A stretch of 64,000 nt of DNA from CALINB01 sp938045325 (GCA_038114465.1 JAYNQW010000015.1:1-64000), one strand, 5' to 3'. Counted from the first letter of the stretch, positions 16,899-25,610 are shown. Notes: generated by a model not told the origin, from the sequence alone. Made by a program: numbers and translations.

Positions 16899-17747
16899 TT
16901 ATAAAGCGGTATCTTGATGGGCGGCTGATACATCATATGATTTATTTAAGGTCTTTTCACCGACTTTAAAGGACAGCCGAACGGTTCCGGTAATTTCCCG
17001 CATTTTTTCGTTCACCAGTGGGCCGGCGGTTAGCCGCATCACGACCCCGTCCGGGGTCACCGCCCAGGTCTGGGATGCGGCATGACTAATCACGCCGAAA
17101 CGGTGCGGGAAAAATTCCGCATCGCGAATTTCACCGAGTTTCATGTTGGGTAATTTGAGTGTCACGGATAGCTGTTTGCCTTGAACCTGAAAGGCCGTTA
17201 CCCCGGAAAACTGTTGCGGCGTGTTCTTTCGGGTTTGTTCAAATTTCGGGTACCATCGCTTGTCGGTTGCCGGTTTGGTGTTTTCGACGGGCAGGGTCAG
17301 GCTCAGTTCGGCTTGCTCCGGTACGCAGATTTTTTCGCATGCCAGCCAATTCGCTTTCGCCCGCAAGGTTACGTTTGTGCTGATGGGTTGCTTGGCGGGT
17401 GTTTCGATTTTGGTGAGAAGCAACACCTCGCCGTGATAGCCATAATTCAGTAGCGGGCCGAGTTTAAAGCGTTCGGGCATGGGCCATTGAATGGAACCGG
17501 CTTTAAAGCCCGGCGGCAATTGCCAGGCGATTGTTGTCGGCAGCCCGGAGTCGCCGGCATAGCGCCAATAGGTATGCCAGCCTTTTTTCGAATTTAACCG
17601 CAACGCAATCCAAGCGGATTTGCCGGGTTCGAGTGAGAGGGTTTCGCTTACAAGTTCGGCTTCGGTATGCGGTGTGCGCACGGGCTCGGCCTGCAGGCTC
17701 GCTGAGGCAAAACATAAAATTATTGCGGAGAGTAAAAGAGAACGCAT
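16899..17747 (-). CDS. Free-standing DsbD/ScsB-type N-terminal (alpha) domain
   Basis: 282 residues from ATG 17747 (GAGG 9 nt upstream; starts signal peptide MRSLLLSAIILCFASASLQA). The rest matches the periplasmic alpha domain of ScsB/DsbD-type proteins: GWHTYWRYAGDSGLPTTIAW, then NWLACEKICVPEQAELSLTLP with the redox pair C137/C141, followed by an Ig-like second half. Full ScsB/DsbD proteins continue with an eight-helix electron-carrying membrane domain and a thioredoxin domain; both are absent, so this is a domain that must receive electrons from another membrane protein. It is followed 31 bp later by the redoxin, its likely partner. Whether the partner is encoded elsewhere is unknown. Confidence 0.8.
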   Translation of the reverse strand: MRSLLLSAIILCFASASLQAEPVRTPHTEAELVSETLSLEPGKSAWIALRLNSKKGWHTYWRYAGDSGLPTTIAWQLPPGFKAGSIQWPMPERFKLGPLLNYGYHGEVLLLTKIETPAKQPISTNVTLRAKANWLACEKICVPEQAELSLTLPVENTKPATDKRWYPKFEQTRKNTPQQFSGVTAFQVQGKQLSVTLKLPNMKLGEIRDAEFFPHRFGVISHAASQTWAVTPDGVVMRLTAGPLVNEKMREITGTVRLSFKVGEKTLNKSYDVSAAHQDTAL

Positions 17748-17793
17748 CGCCGTTAACCTCATTCGTTGCGCCCTTATAGAAGAATAGGTTGGC

Positions 17794-18090
17794 TCAAACG
17801 TCAATAACGACGTCGGTTATTGGGTAAGAGTAGCAGATCAACACCTGCCCTTCGTCAGGCATGACCACCATGCTCGGATTGGTGTAGGCGACTTCGCCGC
17901 TGATGAGCGTGCACATACAGGAATGGCAAAACCCGTCGCGGCAACCGTAAACCGGATCCAAGCCGTTCTCCTCGGCAAATTCGAGGATCGTCGAAAACGA
18001 CGGGTCCCAGGGAAGGGTGACGCCGGATGCTTTGAACGTTACCGTCGGTGTTGCGCTGGTTGTGTTGGGTGTTGAGTTTTCGTCAGCCAA
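17794..18090 (-). CDS. 2Fe-2S plant-type ferredoxin
   Basis: 98 residues, of which about 18-98 are a beta-grasp ferredoxin. The cluster ligands are visible: C50, C55 and C58 in GCRDGFCHSCMC (with an extra C60) and C86 in VLICYSYP. The first 17 residues are a Ser/Thr/Pro-rich tail with no signal. It should carry single electrons to an oxygenase or reductase in the cytoplasm. It sits between a small membrane protein (20 bp upstream) and the ScsB-alpha gene (46 bp downstream). Its reductase is not encoded next to it. Confidence 0.9.
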   Translation of the reverse strand: MADENSTPNTTSATPTVTFKASGVTLPWDPSFSTILEFAEENGLDPVYGCRDGFCHSCMCTLISGEVAYTNPSMVVMPDEGQVLICYSYPITDVVIDV

Positions 18091-18110
18091 GAGAGTTATT
18101 CGCGGATCAT

Positions 18111-18494
18111 TTAAGATTTGCTGAGAAACGGTTCTTTGCGGCTTTCCCCGGTCGGCGCCGGTTCAGATGCTGCTTCTTCCTGTGACGGTGCCGGGCGAGT
18201 TGGCGCGGACCGCGGTGTTTCCCGGAAGGCCGCCTCGCCGGGAGTGAGCGGCGTGCGCTCACGGATGACGACGAGGTTGTCGCGAATATCCAGCAGAACC
18301 GTGAGGGTGCCAAAGACCAAACCGGCGACAAGCGTACCCACAACACCGCCGACGACGGCGCCTGCATACCCCGTGACGGCAAAGTTCTCGATATTCAGGC
18401 CGCCGACATATCCGACAAGCGCGCCGGTCGCAATCGTCGCGATGGCGCCGAGATAGATGGATAGCCGCAACGCGGCAATAATGATCCACTTCAT
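18111..18494 (-). CDS. Small membrane protein of unknown function
   Basis: 127 residues. Two hydrophobic helices (about 4-32 and 38-68, the second Gly/Val-rich: GYAGAVVGGVVGTLVAGLVFGTLTVLL) are followed by a proline/serine/arginine-rich soluble tail (about 85-127) with PTRPAPSQ and SEPAPTGE. It is the first gene of the redox operon and may be transcribed with the ferredoxin. No family is recognised. An AGGAGG-like sequence (GGAGGA) precedes ATG 18494. Confidence 0.7.
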   Translation of the reverse strand: MKWIIIAALRLSIYLGAIATIATGALVGYVGGLNIENFAVTGYAGAVVGGVVGTLVAGLVFGTLTVLLDIRDNLVVIRERTPLTPGEAAFRETPRSAPTRPAPSQEEAASEPAPTGESRKEPFLSKS

Positions 18495-18624
18495 GGATTC
18501 CTCCTGGGACGTTTGTTCTTTTCCTTAGTATCCAGGGGATTGCGAGCCGGTTCAATACCCGGTGCGGCACACGGCTGAATCCATATGCTTTTGGCAGTAT
18601 AAGTGCCGGACTCTATCGTCTGAC

Positions 18625-19596
18625 TTAGCCGTCTGACTGATGCGCCCGCCAGGCTTTTGTCCGCCGCCAGAGATCAAGCTGCGCCCGGCGTTTTCGGGCA
18701 AATGTTTTGGTCATGCCGTTGCCGCCCCGCCGAATGATTTTTTTGACCGACCGTTTGCTTTTAAATGCAGCCGATGGGTCAGGTGCTGCGGCTTGTGTAT
18801 CGCCCGGCATTTGCAGGGATGTGGAAAGCCCGGCAAGGTTTTGCTGAAAGCGGGTATTCAACTTCGTCATGAGGTCATGGTTGATGGCCACTTTCTTTTT
18901 ATCACGCATTTGTGCCGCGCGCTTTAATTTCAATTTCATGTTGTGGTGTTTAATGCGCGCAAGATGATGTGGCGGCATCGTTGATTTGTTGTCGGCTTGA
19001 AGGTGCCGCTTGCTGGGATCACGCGAGGGGCCATGCCAAAACTTCAAGACTTTGCGCCGGTAGGGCGTATTTTTATCCGGATTAGTCGAGTGATAATGAC
19101 CCGCCGCAACCGTCCAGGAGCGTGCTGCCGTGAATTTTTCGCGCAGGAATTTTGCTGCGTATGCCGTGTTGTGTTCGGGATCAAGGGCGTGTTCGAGGCT
19201 CGGAAACTGAAAGCCGTGATGATAGAGGTTCACCTGCATGCAGCCGACGTCGATATTGGTGACTCCTTCGGCCTGCAGCTTGCGGACCCAGCGCAGGGCC
19301 TGTTGTTTATTGTCAAAAAAACGGCCCTTGCCCTTGGCCATAACGGTCCAGGGCCAGGCAGAAATTTCCCCCGTATCCGGATGCCAGCGGCCCGATTCCG
19401 CCAGTGCGACCGCGCGTAACAGCCGGCGTGGAATGCGCTTTTCCCGTTCCTGTTTTTGTATGTGTTGAGCGCATAATGTCCAAGTATTTTCAAGGGCTTG
19501 CATGCCATAGGCCCAGGCCGGCACCGTACCGGAAAACAGCGTCAACAGGGCGCTTGCACCCAGAATTCTCAGTATCCACGTCACGACCCACCTCAT
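18625..19596 (-). CDS. Lytic transglycosylase, SLT family
   Basis: 323 residues from ATG 19596 (signal peptide about 1-29, ending VPAWA). The SLT goose-type lysozyme domain spans about 40-190; the catalytic Glu is in LLRAVALAESGRWHP and the follow-up motif CMQVNLYHHGFQFPSLEHALDPEHNTAYAAKFLREK is typical. It cleaves peptidoglycan between MurNAc and GlcNAc, forming 1,6-anhydroMurNAc. The C-terminal 120 residues are Lys/Arg-rich and not conserved, perhaps a wall-binding tail. Location: periplasm. Confidence 0.88.
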   Translation of the reverse strand: MRWVVTWILRILGASALLTLFSGTVPAWAYGMQALENTWTLCAQHIQKQEREKRIPRRLLRAVALAESGRWHPDTGEISAWPWTVMAKGKGRFFDNKQQALRWVRKLQAEGVTNIDVGCMQVNLYHHGFQFPSLEHALDPEHNTAYAAKFLREKFTAARSWTVAAGHYHSTNPDKNTPYRRKVLKFWHGPSRDPSKRHLQADNKSTMPPHHLARIKHHNMKLKLKRAAQMRDKKKVAINHDLMTKLNTRFQQNLAGLSTSLQMPGDTQAAAPDPSAAFKSKRSVKKIIRRGGNGMTKTFARKRRAQLDLWRRTKAWRAHQSDG

Positions 19597-19686
19597 GACA
19601 AAAAACCACAACTTGCTTTATTCCACGCAAGCGGCGTGCCAAACGGGGCTGATTAAAAAATGCCGGAAATCGGGGGCGTGCGGTGG

Positions 19687-20604
19687 TTATTCCGCCGCCA
19701 GCGGGGTGGTTAATAATGCCGCATCGATATTGGCGAGGGCCGCGATGAGGACGTTCACTTTTTCGACCAAACCGGCGAAACCGGGGCCCCGCTCAATGGC
19801 TCGCTCATCCATATAGAGGCCTCTGTTGATTTCGATTTGCAGAGTGTGCCGGTTGCGGGCCGGATGGCCGTAATGGCGTGTCGTATACCCGCCGGCATAA
19901 GGATTGTTCCGGGTTACCACGAAACCGAGATCCTTGAGGGCCATCTCCGCAAGATGAGTGACGCCCGGGTTGCACGATGTGCCGTATCCGTCGCCAAGCA
20001 CAAAATCGACCCGGTGTAATCCGGGATCGTTATCCATCGGCCCGCCGATCGACGGCATTGAATGGCAATCGATAAGAAGATAAGCGCCGAATTTATCTTG
20101 CGTTTCGGCGAGCAAGTTTTCGAGGGCCGCATGGTACGGTTCGTAATAGTTTTCAATTCGCCGTTCGGCTTCGGCGAACGGCATTTTCTCGGCGTAAATA
20201 TCCTCGCCGTTGGCAATGACGCGGGCAACCGTGCCAAGACCGCCGGCGACTCGGGGGGACGCGGTGTTCACGTGATCGGGCAGGGGATCGAAAAACATAT
20301 CCGGGTCCAGCTCGTAGGGCTCCCGGTTAGGATCGACAAAGGCGCGCGGATAGTTTGCAGCGATTAACGGCGCGCCGAAATCACACGCGGCGCTGAAAAT
20401 GTCATGCATGAACGCATCTTCGGAACGGCGCAGGTGCAACGGGTCGAGCTTGGCGGCGGTAATGAACTCCGGCGGATAAAACGCACCGGAATGGGGTGAG
20501 GCGAAGACCAGCGGCACGGTTTGTTCGGCTGGCCTGAAAATCTCGAAGGCCGCGGGGCGTTTCGGCTCGTTCTTGTCATCCATTGCTGGTGGGGTATCGT
20601 TCAA
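19687..20604 (-). CDS. N-formylglutamate amidohydrolase
   Basis: 305 residues of the FGase/HutG-like family: SPHSGAFYPPEFI near the start, NYPRAFVDPNREPYELDP, LLIDCHSMPS and THRHTLQIEINRGLYM-like RNRHTLQIEINRGLYMDE near the end hold the metal ligands. The start is taken as TTG 20604, because GAGGA lies 8 nt upstream; an in-frame ATG at 20583 has no Shine-Dalgarno. It hydrolyses N-formyl-L-glutamate to glutamate and formate, last step of one histidine degradation route; some relatives hydrolyse other N-acyl or peptide substrates. No hut genes are adjacent. Confidence 0.88.
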   Translation of the reverse strand: MNDTPPAMDDKNEPKRPAAFEIFRPAEQTVPLVFASPHSGAFYPPEFITAAKLDPLHLRRSEDAFMHDIFSAACDFGAPLIAANYPRAFVDPNREPYELDPDMFFDPLPDHVNTASPRVAGGLGTVARVIANGEDIYAEKMPFAEAERRIENYYEPYHAALENLLAETQDKFGAYLLIDCHSMPSIGGPMDNDPGLHRVDFVLGDGYGTSCNPGVTHLAEMALKDLGFVVTRNNPYAGGYTTRHYGHPARNRHTLQIEINRGLYMDERAIERGPGFAGLVEKVNVLIAALANIDAALLTTPLAAE

Positions 20605-20812
20605 ACGGCTTATCCTCGGCCCGGTTTTGTTTGTCTTTAACGTCTATTATAGCTCTAAGTGTTAACGGCTGCGGCAGTCAGGCGCAATGATTTTGCAGCC
20701 CCGTTTTGAGGGCAATCTCGCTGATTTTTGGCTAAATCAGCCGCCGCCGCCGTTTGTTTTACGGGGCGGCTTGCCAAGGATGCCTGAAACGGACTAAAAC
20801 CGGGTCCCTTAA

Positions 20813-20887
20813 GGGCGCGTAGCTCAGCGGGAGAGCACCTCGTTGACATCGAGGGGGTCACTGGTTCAATCCCAGTCGTGCCCACCA
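20813..20887 (+). tRNA. tRNA-Val (anticodon GAC)
   Basis: The acceptor stem GGGCGCG (20813-20819) pairs with CGTGCCC (20877-20883) with one G-U; the anticodon stem CCTCG/CGAGG encloses TTGACAT, with GAC at 20845-20847. The T-arm (GTTCAATC loop) is standard and the CCA tail is encoded. A 17-bp inverted repeat follows immediately. Confidence 0.95.
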
Positions 20888-20927
20888 TTTTCAGGGGAAA
20901 AGGCGAAAGAGCCTTTTCCCCTGAAAA
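20888..20927. terminator. Very stable terminator after tRNA-Val
   Basis: A perfect 17-bp inverted repeat (20888-20904 and 20911-20927; arms begin TTTTCAGGGG and end CCCCTGAAAA) with loop GAAAGA. The A/T ends supply a U-tract in both directions, so it closes both the tRNA transcript and the minus-strand rhodanese gene. Confidence 0.85.
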
Positions 20928-20950
20928 TTAATATGAGCAATTTCGGAAAA

Positions 20951-22564
20951 TTAAGCCTTCACCGTAAAGCGCTGATCCTCGTCCGTCGCCATTTGATTGA
21001 CCAGTTCGATCTCCCAGGCGAGGTATTCGCGCATCGCTTCTTCTTTATCGACATTCAGCTCGCGCGCGCGCAGGCGAAGATCTTCGGCCTTGCTGGCCAT
21101 ATTGGTAGGGCCCTCTTCGATCGGCAGGTTGGCTGCTTTCCACGCATTCGTGCCGCCCTTGAGGACTTTTACGGATGCGTTGGTGTGTTCGGCCGCTTCA
21201 TCGGCGGCGAGTTGCGCGAGGGTTCCGTCGGGTGACGTAATCACAAGTGTATCCGCGTCGGGAACGTTGCCGATGTCATCCGCGAGGCGTGAGCGAATAA
21301 TGTAATGCGCACCCGGAATGTGCCCCTGGTAGTAAGCGCGGCTCCAATCGAGGTCGATCACGGCGGCGGTACCCGCATCAAGCATGTCTTTGAGCGCGGC
21401 GGGTTCGATCAAATCCGCATTAGCGGTATCGAGGCCGAGGGTTTTTGGTGCGTAGGCACCTTTTTCCGAAGCGCCGCCGATCTCGTCCAAAGTAATCGTG
21501 GAGGCGTCCCAGCCCATTTGCTTGAGCCACGATGCCGTCATGACCGAGCGCACACCGGCATCATCCACTAAGACGACCCTCGCGCCCCAAACGCCGAGGT
21601 GGCGGTCGGTTTCCTGAATGAGCTGCCCGCCCGGGATGTGCTTCACGCCGGGTGCGTGACCGGATTCGTATTCTTCGCGGGTACGAACATCAAGCACGTA
21701 GAGTGCGCGTTTGTCTTCTTCCTGGCGCCATTGATCGAGGGTTTTCTTATCGATGGCTTGAACAGCAAAACGTGTCGCGACATTGGCGGCGAAATCCTTG
21801 GCCGTTTTCAGCCCATCGCCGGTCACGTCGGGCAAGGTGCTGGTTGCGCCTTTGCGGACTTCGTAGCCGGCCAAATGCCAGCCCTGCGTGCCGTTCATGA
21901 GTGACACGACTTTGTTCGGCACACCGGCATTGATCAGCGCCTGAGCCCCGATAATCGAGCGCGTCCGCCCGCCACAATTGACGACAACGGTGGTATCTTT
22001 TGAAGGAACCAGCTCGGCGAACCGGTAAACCAGTTCGGCGCCCGGCACGCTGTGGGCCCCAGGGATGCTGTCGACGTGGTATTCTTCGTACGAGCGGCTA
22101 TCGAACAACACCATGTCAGTGTCGCCGTCCATCATCGCTTTTAATTCGGATGCATCGATATGCGGCGTTTCATCCGCGTGTTCGATGACTTCGGCAAACG
22201 CTTTGCTCGGCACATGGACGCCGGAGTATATGCGATACCCGGCGTCGTCCCACGCCTGAATGCCGCCGTCAAGCACGGCGACGTTCGTATACCCCAACGT
22301 CGCCATGCGTTCGGCCGCGCGTTGCGCCAAGCCTTTGCCGCCGACTGTGTCGCCGTCGTCGCACCAGACGACGCGGGCCGCGCGGCGCGGGATCAAGGCA
22401 TCGACAATGGCCTCGATTCGGCCCAAGGGAACGCACGACGCCATGAGAATATGACGCTTGTCGAACGTCATTTCCTCGCGCGCATCCAAGAGCGCGATTT
22501 CCTCGCCGTCATGCAGGTAAGACTTAAGTGTTTTCGCGTCGATCGACGTTACGGATAAATTCAT
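20951..22564 (-). CDS. Four-rhodanese-domain sulfurtransferase
   Basis: 537 residues that hold four rhodanese folds: about 1-112, 130-240, 265-375 and 385-490. The first two have a Cys at the catalytic loop (C68 in VVWCDDGD; C197 in VVVNCGGRTRS); the third has Asp (VLVDDAGVRS, 334-335) and the fourth Ser-Pro (ITSPDGT, 444-445), so they should be inactive and may bind or regulate. An unusual tail of about 45 residues (from 490) is helical and charged (RLRARELNVDKEEAMREYLAWE). The active domains transfer sulfane sulfur from a donor to an acceptor. It is separated by 9 bp from the upstream cupin, suggesting one transcript. Confidence 0.9.
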   Translation of the reverse strand: MNLSVTSIDAKTLKSYLHDGEEIALLDAREEMTFDKRHILMASCVPLGRIEAIVDALIPRRAARVVWCDDGDTVGGKGLAQRAAERMATLGYTNVAVLDGGIQAWDDAGYRIYSGVHVPSKAFAEVIEHADETPHIDASELKAMMDGDTDMVLFDSRSYEEYHVDSIPGAHSVPGAELVYRFAELVPSKDTTVVVNCGGRTRSIIGAQALINAGVPNKVVSLMNGTQGWHLAGYEVRKGATSTLPDVTGDGLKTAKDFAANVATRFAVQAIDKKTLDQWRQEEDKRALYVLDVRTREEYESGHAPGVKHIPGGQLIQETDRHLGVWGARVVLVDDAGVRSVMTASWLKQMGWDASTITLDEIGGASEKGAYAPKTLGLDTANADLIEPAALKDMLDAGTAAVIDLDWSRAYYQGHIPGAHYIIRSRLADDIGNVPDADTLVITSPDGTLAQLAADEAAEHTNASVKVLKGGTNAWKAANLPIEEGPTNMASKAEDLRLRARELNVDKEEAMREYLAWEIELVNQMATDEDQRFTVKA

Positions 22565-22573
22565 GGGACAGTA

Positions 22574-23347
22574 TTAATGCCCGCCATTGCGGAGTTCGAC
22601 GTATTCGCCGCGTTTCATCTTGCTCGGGTCCGATCCCGGACGGTCCGTCGGGAACGGGTATTGCATGCATAGCACGGACGCCCCTTCGGGGCCGGCTTTG
22701 TAGTGTGCCGTATCTTCGCCCGGATTAACGCGAATGACCGATTTGCGCGGCAGCTTTTTGTCGCCGTCGAGCAGATAGCCGCTGCCGACGACGTGATACT
22801 GCCCGCCGCCGTCGGACGGCAAGGCGTCTGTTTCCGCGTTCGGACCGAGGTGATAACCGCGCACTTGCAAACCGTCTTCAAAACGCTCGATCAAATCTTC
22901 GGTTTTCACTTCGCCGTCCTTGAGACCGGAAAGGTCGGTGTCGAACACCTGCGCGACGTTGCGCCCGGCACGGCCCGGCATGTGCTGCTTGTTGCCCGGC
23001 ATGGTCCAGTGACCGCCGCTCGCGCAGTTACGCAGCGTAAAGAACGAGATGCCTTCTTCTTCGCCGATAATCGGGCCGTAGGGCGTGTAGGCGTCGGCAT
23101 AATGAAAGGAAACCGGTTTCACTTGGCGTTTGCCGATGCGGCCGTATCCTTCGACCACGACCTGAAACTGATCGACGTCATGAAAGTGCGGGTTGATCAC
23201 CGGATTCGGGTAGGACCGCTCGACCAGGAACCCTTGCGGGTTTTGATCGAGATCGCTTTTCTGGCCGAAATAGTCGTGGCGGATACCGGTTCCGCCTTCG
23301 CGTTGGTATTCGGATTTTCTGGCGTCTTCGGGGGCAACGGCTCTCAT
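22574..23347 (-). CDS. Cupin-fold protein of unknown function
   Basis: 257 residues. The N-terminal half resembles a cupin: ...NPVINPHFHDVDQFQVVVEGYGRIG (His-x-His-x4-Gln, cupin motif 1) and then GISFFTLRNCASGGHW; the C-terminal half repeats a beta-rich part with HVVGSGYLLDGDKKLPRKSVIRVNPGEDTAHYKAGPEG (possible second barrel). It looks like a bicupin with the metal site in the first barrel. No family is clearly recognised. It precedes the four-rhodanese gene (9-bp gap) and trails the CitE-type lyase by 110 bp. Confidence 0.7.
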   Translation of the reverse strand: MRAVAPEDARKSEYQREGGTGIRHDYFGQKSDLDQNPQGFLVERSYPNPVINPHFHDVDQFQVVVEGYGRIGKRQVKPVSFHYADAYTPYGPIIGEEEGISFFTLRNCASGGHWTMPGNKQHMPGRAGRNVAQVFDTDLSGLKDGEVKTEDLIERFEDGLQVRGYHLGPNAETDALPSDGGGQYHVVGSGYLLDGDKKLPRKSVIRVNPGEDTAHYKAGPEGASVLCMQYPFPTDRPGSDPSKMKRGEYVELRNGGH

Positions 23348-23457
23348 GAAGGTATCTCCCTTAGTCTTTTGTCACTGTTAAGGACATTTTAAACCAGGAA
23401 ATCCGGTTTGTCTTCACCGCACGCAGCCCCCGGTTATGGTCGCGCGGATGCCGGCAG

Positions 23458-24381
23458 TTATCCTTTCATCCGGGCTTCCTTGGCGGCGATGGCATCGGCC
23501 TTTTTAATCAGGTTTTCCGCGCGATAGACGATGGGATAATCGACCATTTTGCCGTCGATTTCGACTGCGGCCTTGCCCGCGGCGATGGATTCGGCAAAGA
23601 GATCGATAATTTTCCGCGCGTTGTCGATTTCATCCTGTGCCGGGTTGAACTCTTCGTTGAGGATTGGCACCACGGCGGGATGGATGCAGGACGATCCTTC
23701 AAACCCGAATTGCCTGGATTTACGGACCGTTTCACGCAGCTCGTCGATGCGGGTGTAATCGGCGCCCGAACCGACGAGGCCAAGCGGAATGACACCGGCG
23801 GCGCGCGCCGCGATAATCGAGCATTGTTTCGGATATAATAATGTCTCAACGCTCGGTTCGACACCGATGGAAAGGGTGAAATCTTCGCTGCCCAACCCGA
23901 ACGCAGCCAAACGGGGATGTGCCTTGGCGATTTTTTCCATCTTGAAAAACGCGTCCGCGGTTTCGATGCGTGCGCTTAAGAGCGTACTGCCGATATCCAT
24001 GCCCCGTTCGGCTTCCAGTTCCGCGATGGCGTCGGCGATCAGGCGGACATGGCTCGGTCCGTCGCATTTCGGGATCAGGATGCCGCGAATGCCGGGGCCG
24101 ATGACGGCTTCGAGATCGGGAATGCCGAGGCGCAATGGACTATTGATGCGCACAAACACATCGGCGCCGTTTTGCGACACCTTGGTGGCGGCTTCGGTCA
24201 CGCATGTGCGCGCGCTCGCCTTTTCGGCCAACGCGATGCTGTCTTCGAGATCGAGGATGATTGCATCCGCACCGCGCGTATGTGCCTTGGCAACAAACTT
24301 ATCAACGTTGGCCGGTACGAACAGCATGGAACGCAGTACGAGGCCGTCGCGGAATTTGTGGTATTCGATATGATCCTGCAT
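23458..24381 (-). CDS. HpcH/HpaI-CitE-type aldolase/lyase (malyl- or citramalyl-CoA lyase-like)
   Basis: 307 residues from ATG 24381 (AAGGA 7 nt upstream, lying over the CoA-transferase stop); a TTG at 24384 also exists. It has the TIM-barrel motifs of the CitE/HpcH family: RSMLFVPANVDKFVAKAHTRGADAIILDLEDSI, VRINSP, and near the middle IETADAFFKMEKIAKAHPRLAAFGLGSEDFTLSIG. These enzymes cleave malyl-CoA, citramalyl-CoA or beta-methylmalyl-CoA to acetyl- or propionyl-CoA plus glyoxylate/pyruvate. The gene directly follows a family III CoA-transferase, which would supply its CoA thioester substrate; this suggests CoA activation then cleavage of a C4-C5 hydroxy-dicarboxylate. Confidence 0.85.
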   Translation of the reverse strand: MQDHIEYHKFRDGLVLRSMLFVPANVDKFVAKAHTRGADAIILDLEDSIALAEKASARTCVTEAATKVSQNGADVFVRINSPLRLGIPDLEAVIGPGIRGILIPKCDGPSHVRLIADAIAELEAERGMDIGSTLLSARIETADAFFKMEKIAKAHPRLAAFGLGSEDFTLSIGVEPSVETLLYPKQCSIIAARAAGVIPLGLVGSGADYTRIDELRETVRKSRQFGFEGSSCIHPAVVPILNEEFNPAQDEIDNARKIIDLFAESIAAGKAAVEIDGKMVDYPIVYRAENLIKKADAIAAKEARMKG

Positions 24382-24392
24382 CAATCTGTCCT

Positions 24393-25610
24393 TTATATAA
24401 TGACGTTGTTTTCACGAAGCTTGTCGAGACCCGCTTCGTCGTAGCCGAGCTCGCCGAGAATTTCCGCGTTGTGTTCGCCGATCGCGGGGGCGGGGCGTTT
24501 AAAGCCGCCCGGTGTTTCCGACAGACGCGGCACCACGTTATGCATCGGCATGTGTTCGAGGTCGTCGTCGGGAAGATCGACGATGATTTCGCGTTCCTTA
24601 AAGTGTTCATCCTCGACGATCTGACTGATATCGAATACCGGGCCGACGGTGATTTGGTTTTTACGGAAAAACGCGAGATTTTCATCGAGCGTCTTTTGCT
24701 TGATGAAGCCGCCGACGATTCCGTCGACTTCTTCGCGCCGTTGAATGCGGTCCGCGTTGGTGTGATAGCGCGGATCGTCTACCATGTCTTCGCGGCCGAT
24801 GGCGCGGAACAAGCGGTGCGCCATGGTTTGAATGGACGCCGACATGGACACCCATTTGCCGTCCTTCGTCTCGTACACACCGCGCGGGCACGAGGTTTGC
24901 GATGAGCTGCCGGAACGTTGGCGCACCGTGCCGCTCATTTTATACCGTGCGGCTTCGGGGCCGAGGATCATGTAGAGCGGTTCCAGCAGCGAGACATCGA
25001 TCACTTGGCCTTTTCCGCCTTTGAAGTCGCGCTGATACAGCGCCATCGAGGTTGCCATCGCTCCGGTGATGCCGGCGATCATATCGGCCATGGCCAAGGG
25101 CGGCAGCACCGGTTCGCGATCGGCAAAACCGTTGCGTGAAGCAAACCCCGACATCGCCTCGACCAGGGTGCCGAAGCCGCCGTACTCCCGGTACGGTCCG
25201 GTCTGACCGTACCCCGACAGGCGGACCACGATCAGCTTCTCGTTTTTCGCCATGATTTTATCGGGCGCGAAGCCGAATTCTTCCAGTCGCCCCGGCCGGA
25301 AGTTCTCGACGAAACAATCGGCATCCTCGAGAAGCCGGTGCAGGATTTCTTTTCCTTCATCCGTGCGCAGATTGAGGCTAAGGCTTTTCTTGTTGCGGCA
25401 ATACTCTTTCCAATGCAGCGGTACGGCGGACGCGTGCCAATTGCGGAATGGATCGCCGGTTAACGGCTCGATCTTGATTACCTCGGCACCGAAATCGGCG
25501 AGCATTTTCGTCAGTGCATTGCCCGCGACCAAGCGCGAAACATCGATCACGCGAATACCGTCCAGAATGCCCTTAAAATTGGGGTCGAAATCTTTTTTGT
25601 GAAAGTCCAT
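24393..25610 (-). CDS. Family III CoA-transferase (CaiB/BaiF)
   Basis: 405 residues from ATG 25610 (AGGTGA, a perfect match to the 16S tail, 5 nt upstream; GTG 25619 is the only longer option). Hallmarks are the FDADRIV-like start GIRVIDVSRLVAGNALTKMLADFGAEVIKIEP, the acyl-enzyme Asp region QVIDVSLLEPLYMI near 210-225, and GKWVSMSASIQTMAHRLFRAIGR. It moves CoA between an acyl-CoA donor and a carboxylic acid. Eleven bp downstream starts the CitE-type lyase, so the pair is very likely one operon: activation of a dicarboxylic acid, then retro-aldol cleavage. Confidence 0.9.
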   Translation of the reverse strand: MDFHKKDFDPNFKGILDGIRVIDVSRLVAGNALTKMLADFGAEVIKIEPLTGDPFRNWHASAVPLHWKEYCRNKKSLSLNLRTDEGKEILHRLLEDADCFVENFRPGRLEEFGFAPDKIMAKNEKLIVVRLSGYGQTGPYREYGGFGTLVEAMSGFASRNGFADREPVLPPLAMADMIAGITGAMATSMALYQRDFKGGKGQVIDVSLLEPLYMILGPEAARYKMSGTVRQRSGSSSQTSCPRGVYETKDGKWVSMSASIQTMAHRLFRAIGREDMVDDPRYHTNADRIQRREEVDGIVGGFIKQKTLDENLAFFRKNQITVGPVFDISQIVEDEHFKEREIIVDLPDDDLEHMPMHNVVPRLSETPGGFKRPAPAIGEHNAEILGELGYDEAGLDKLRENNVII

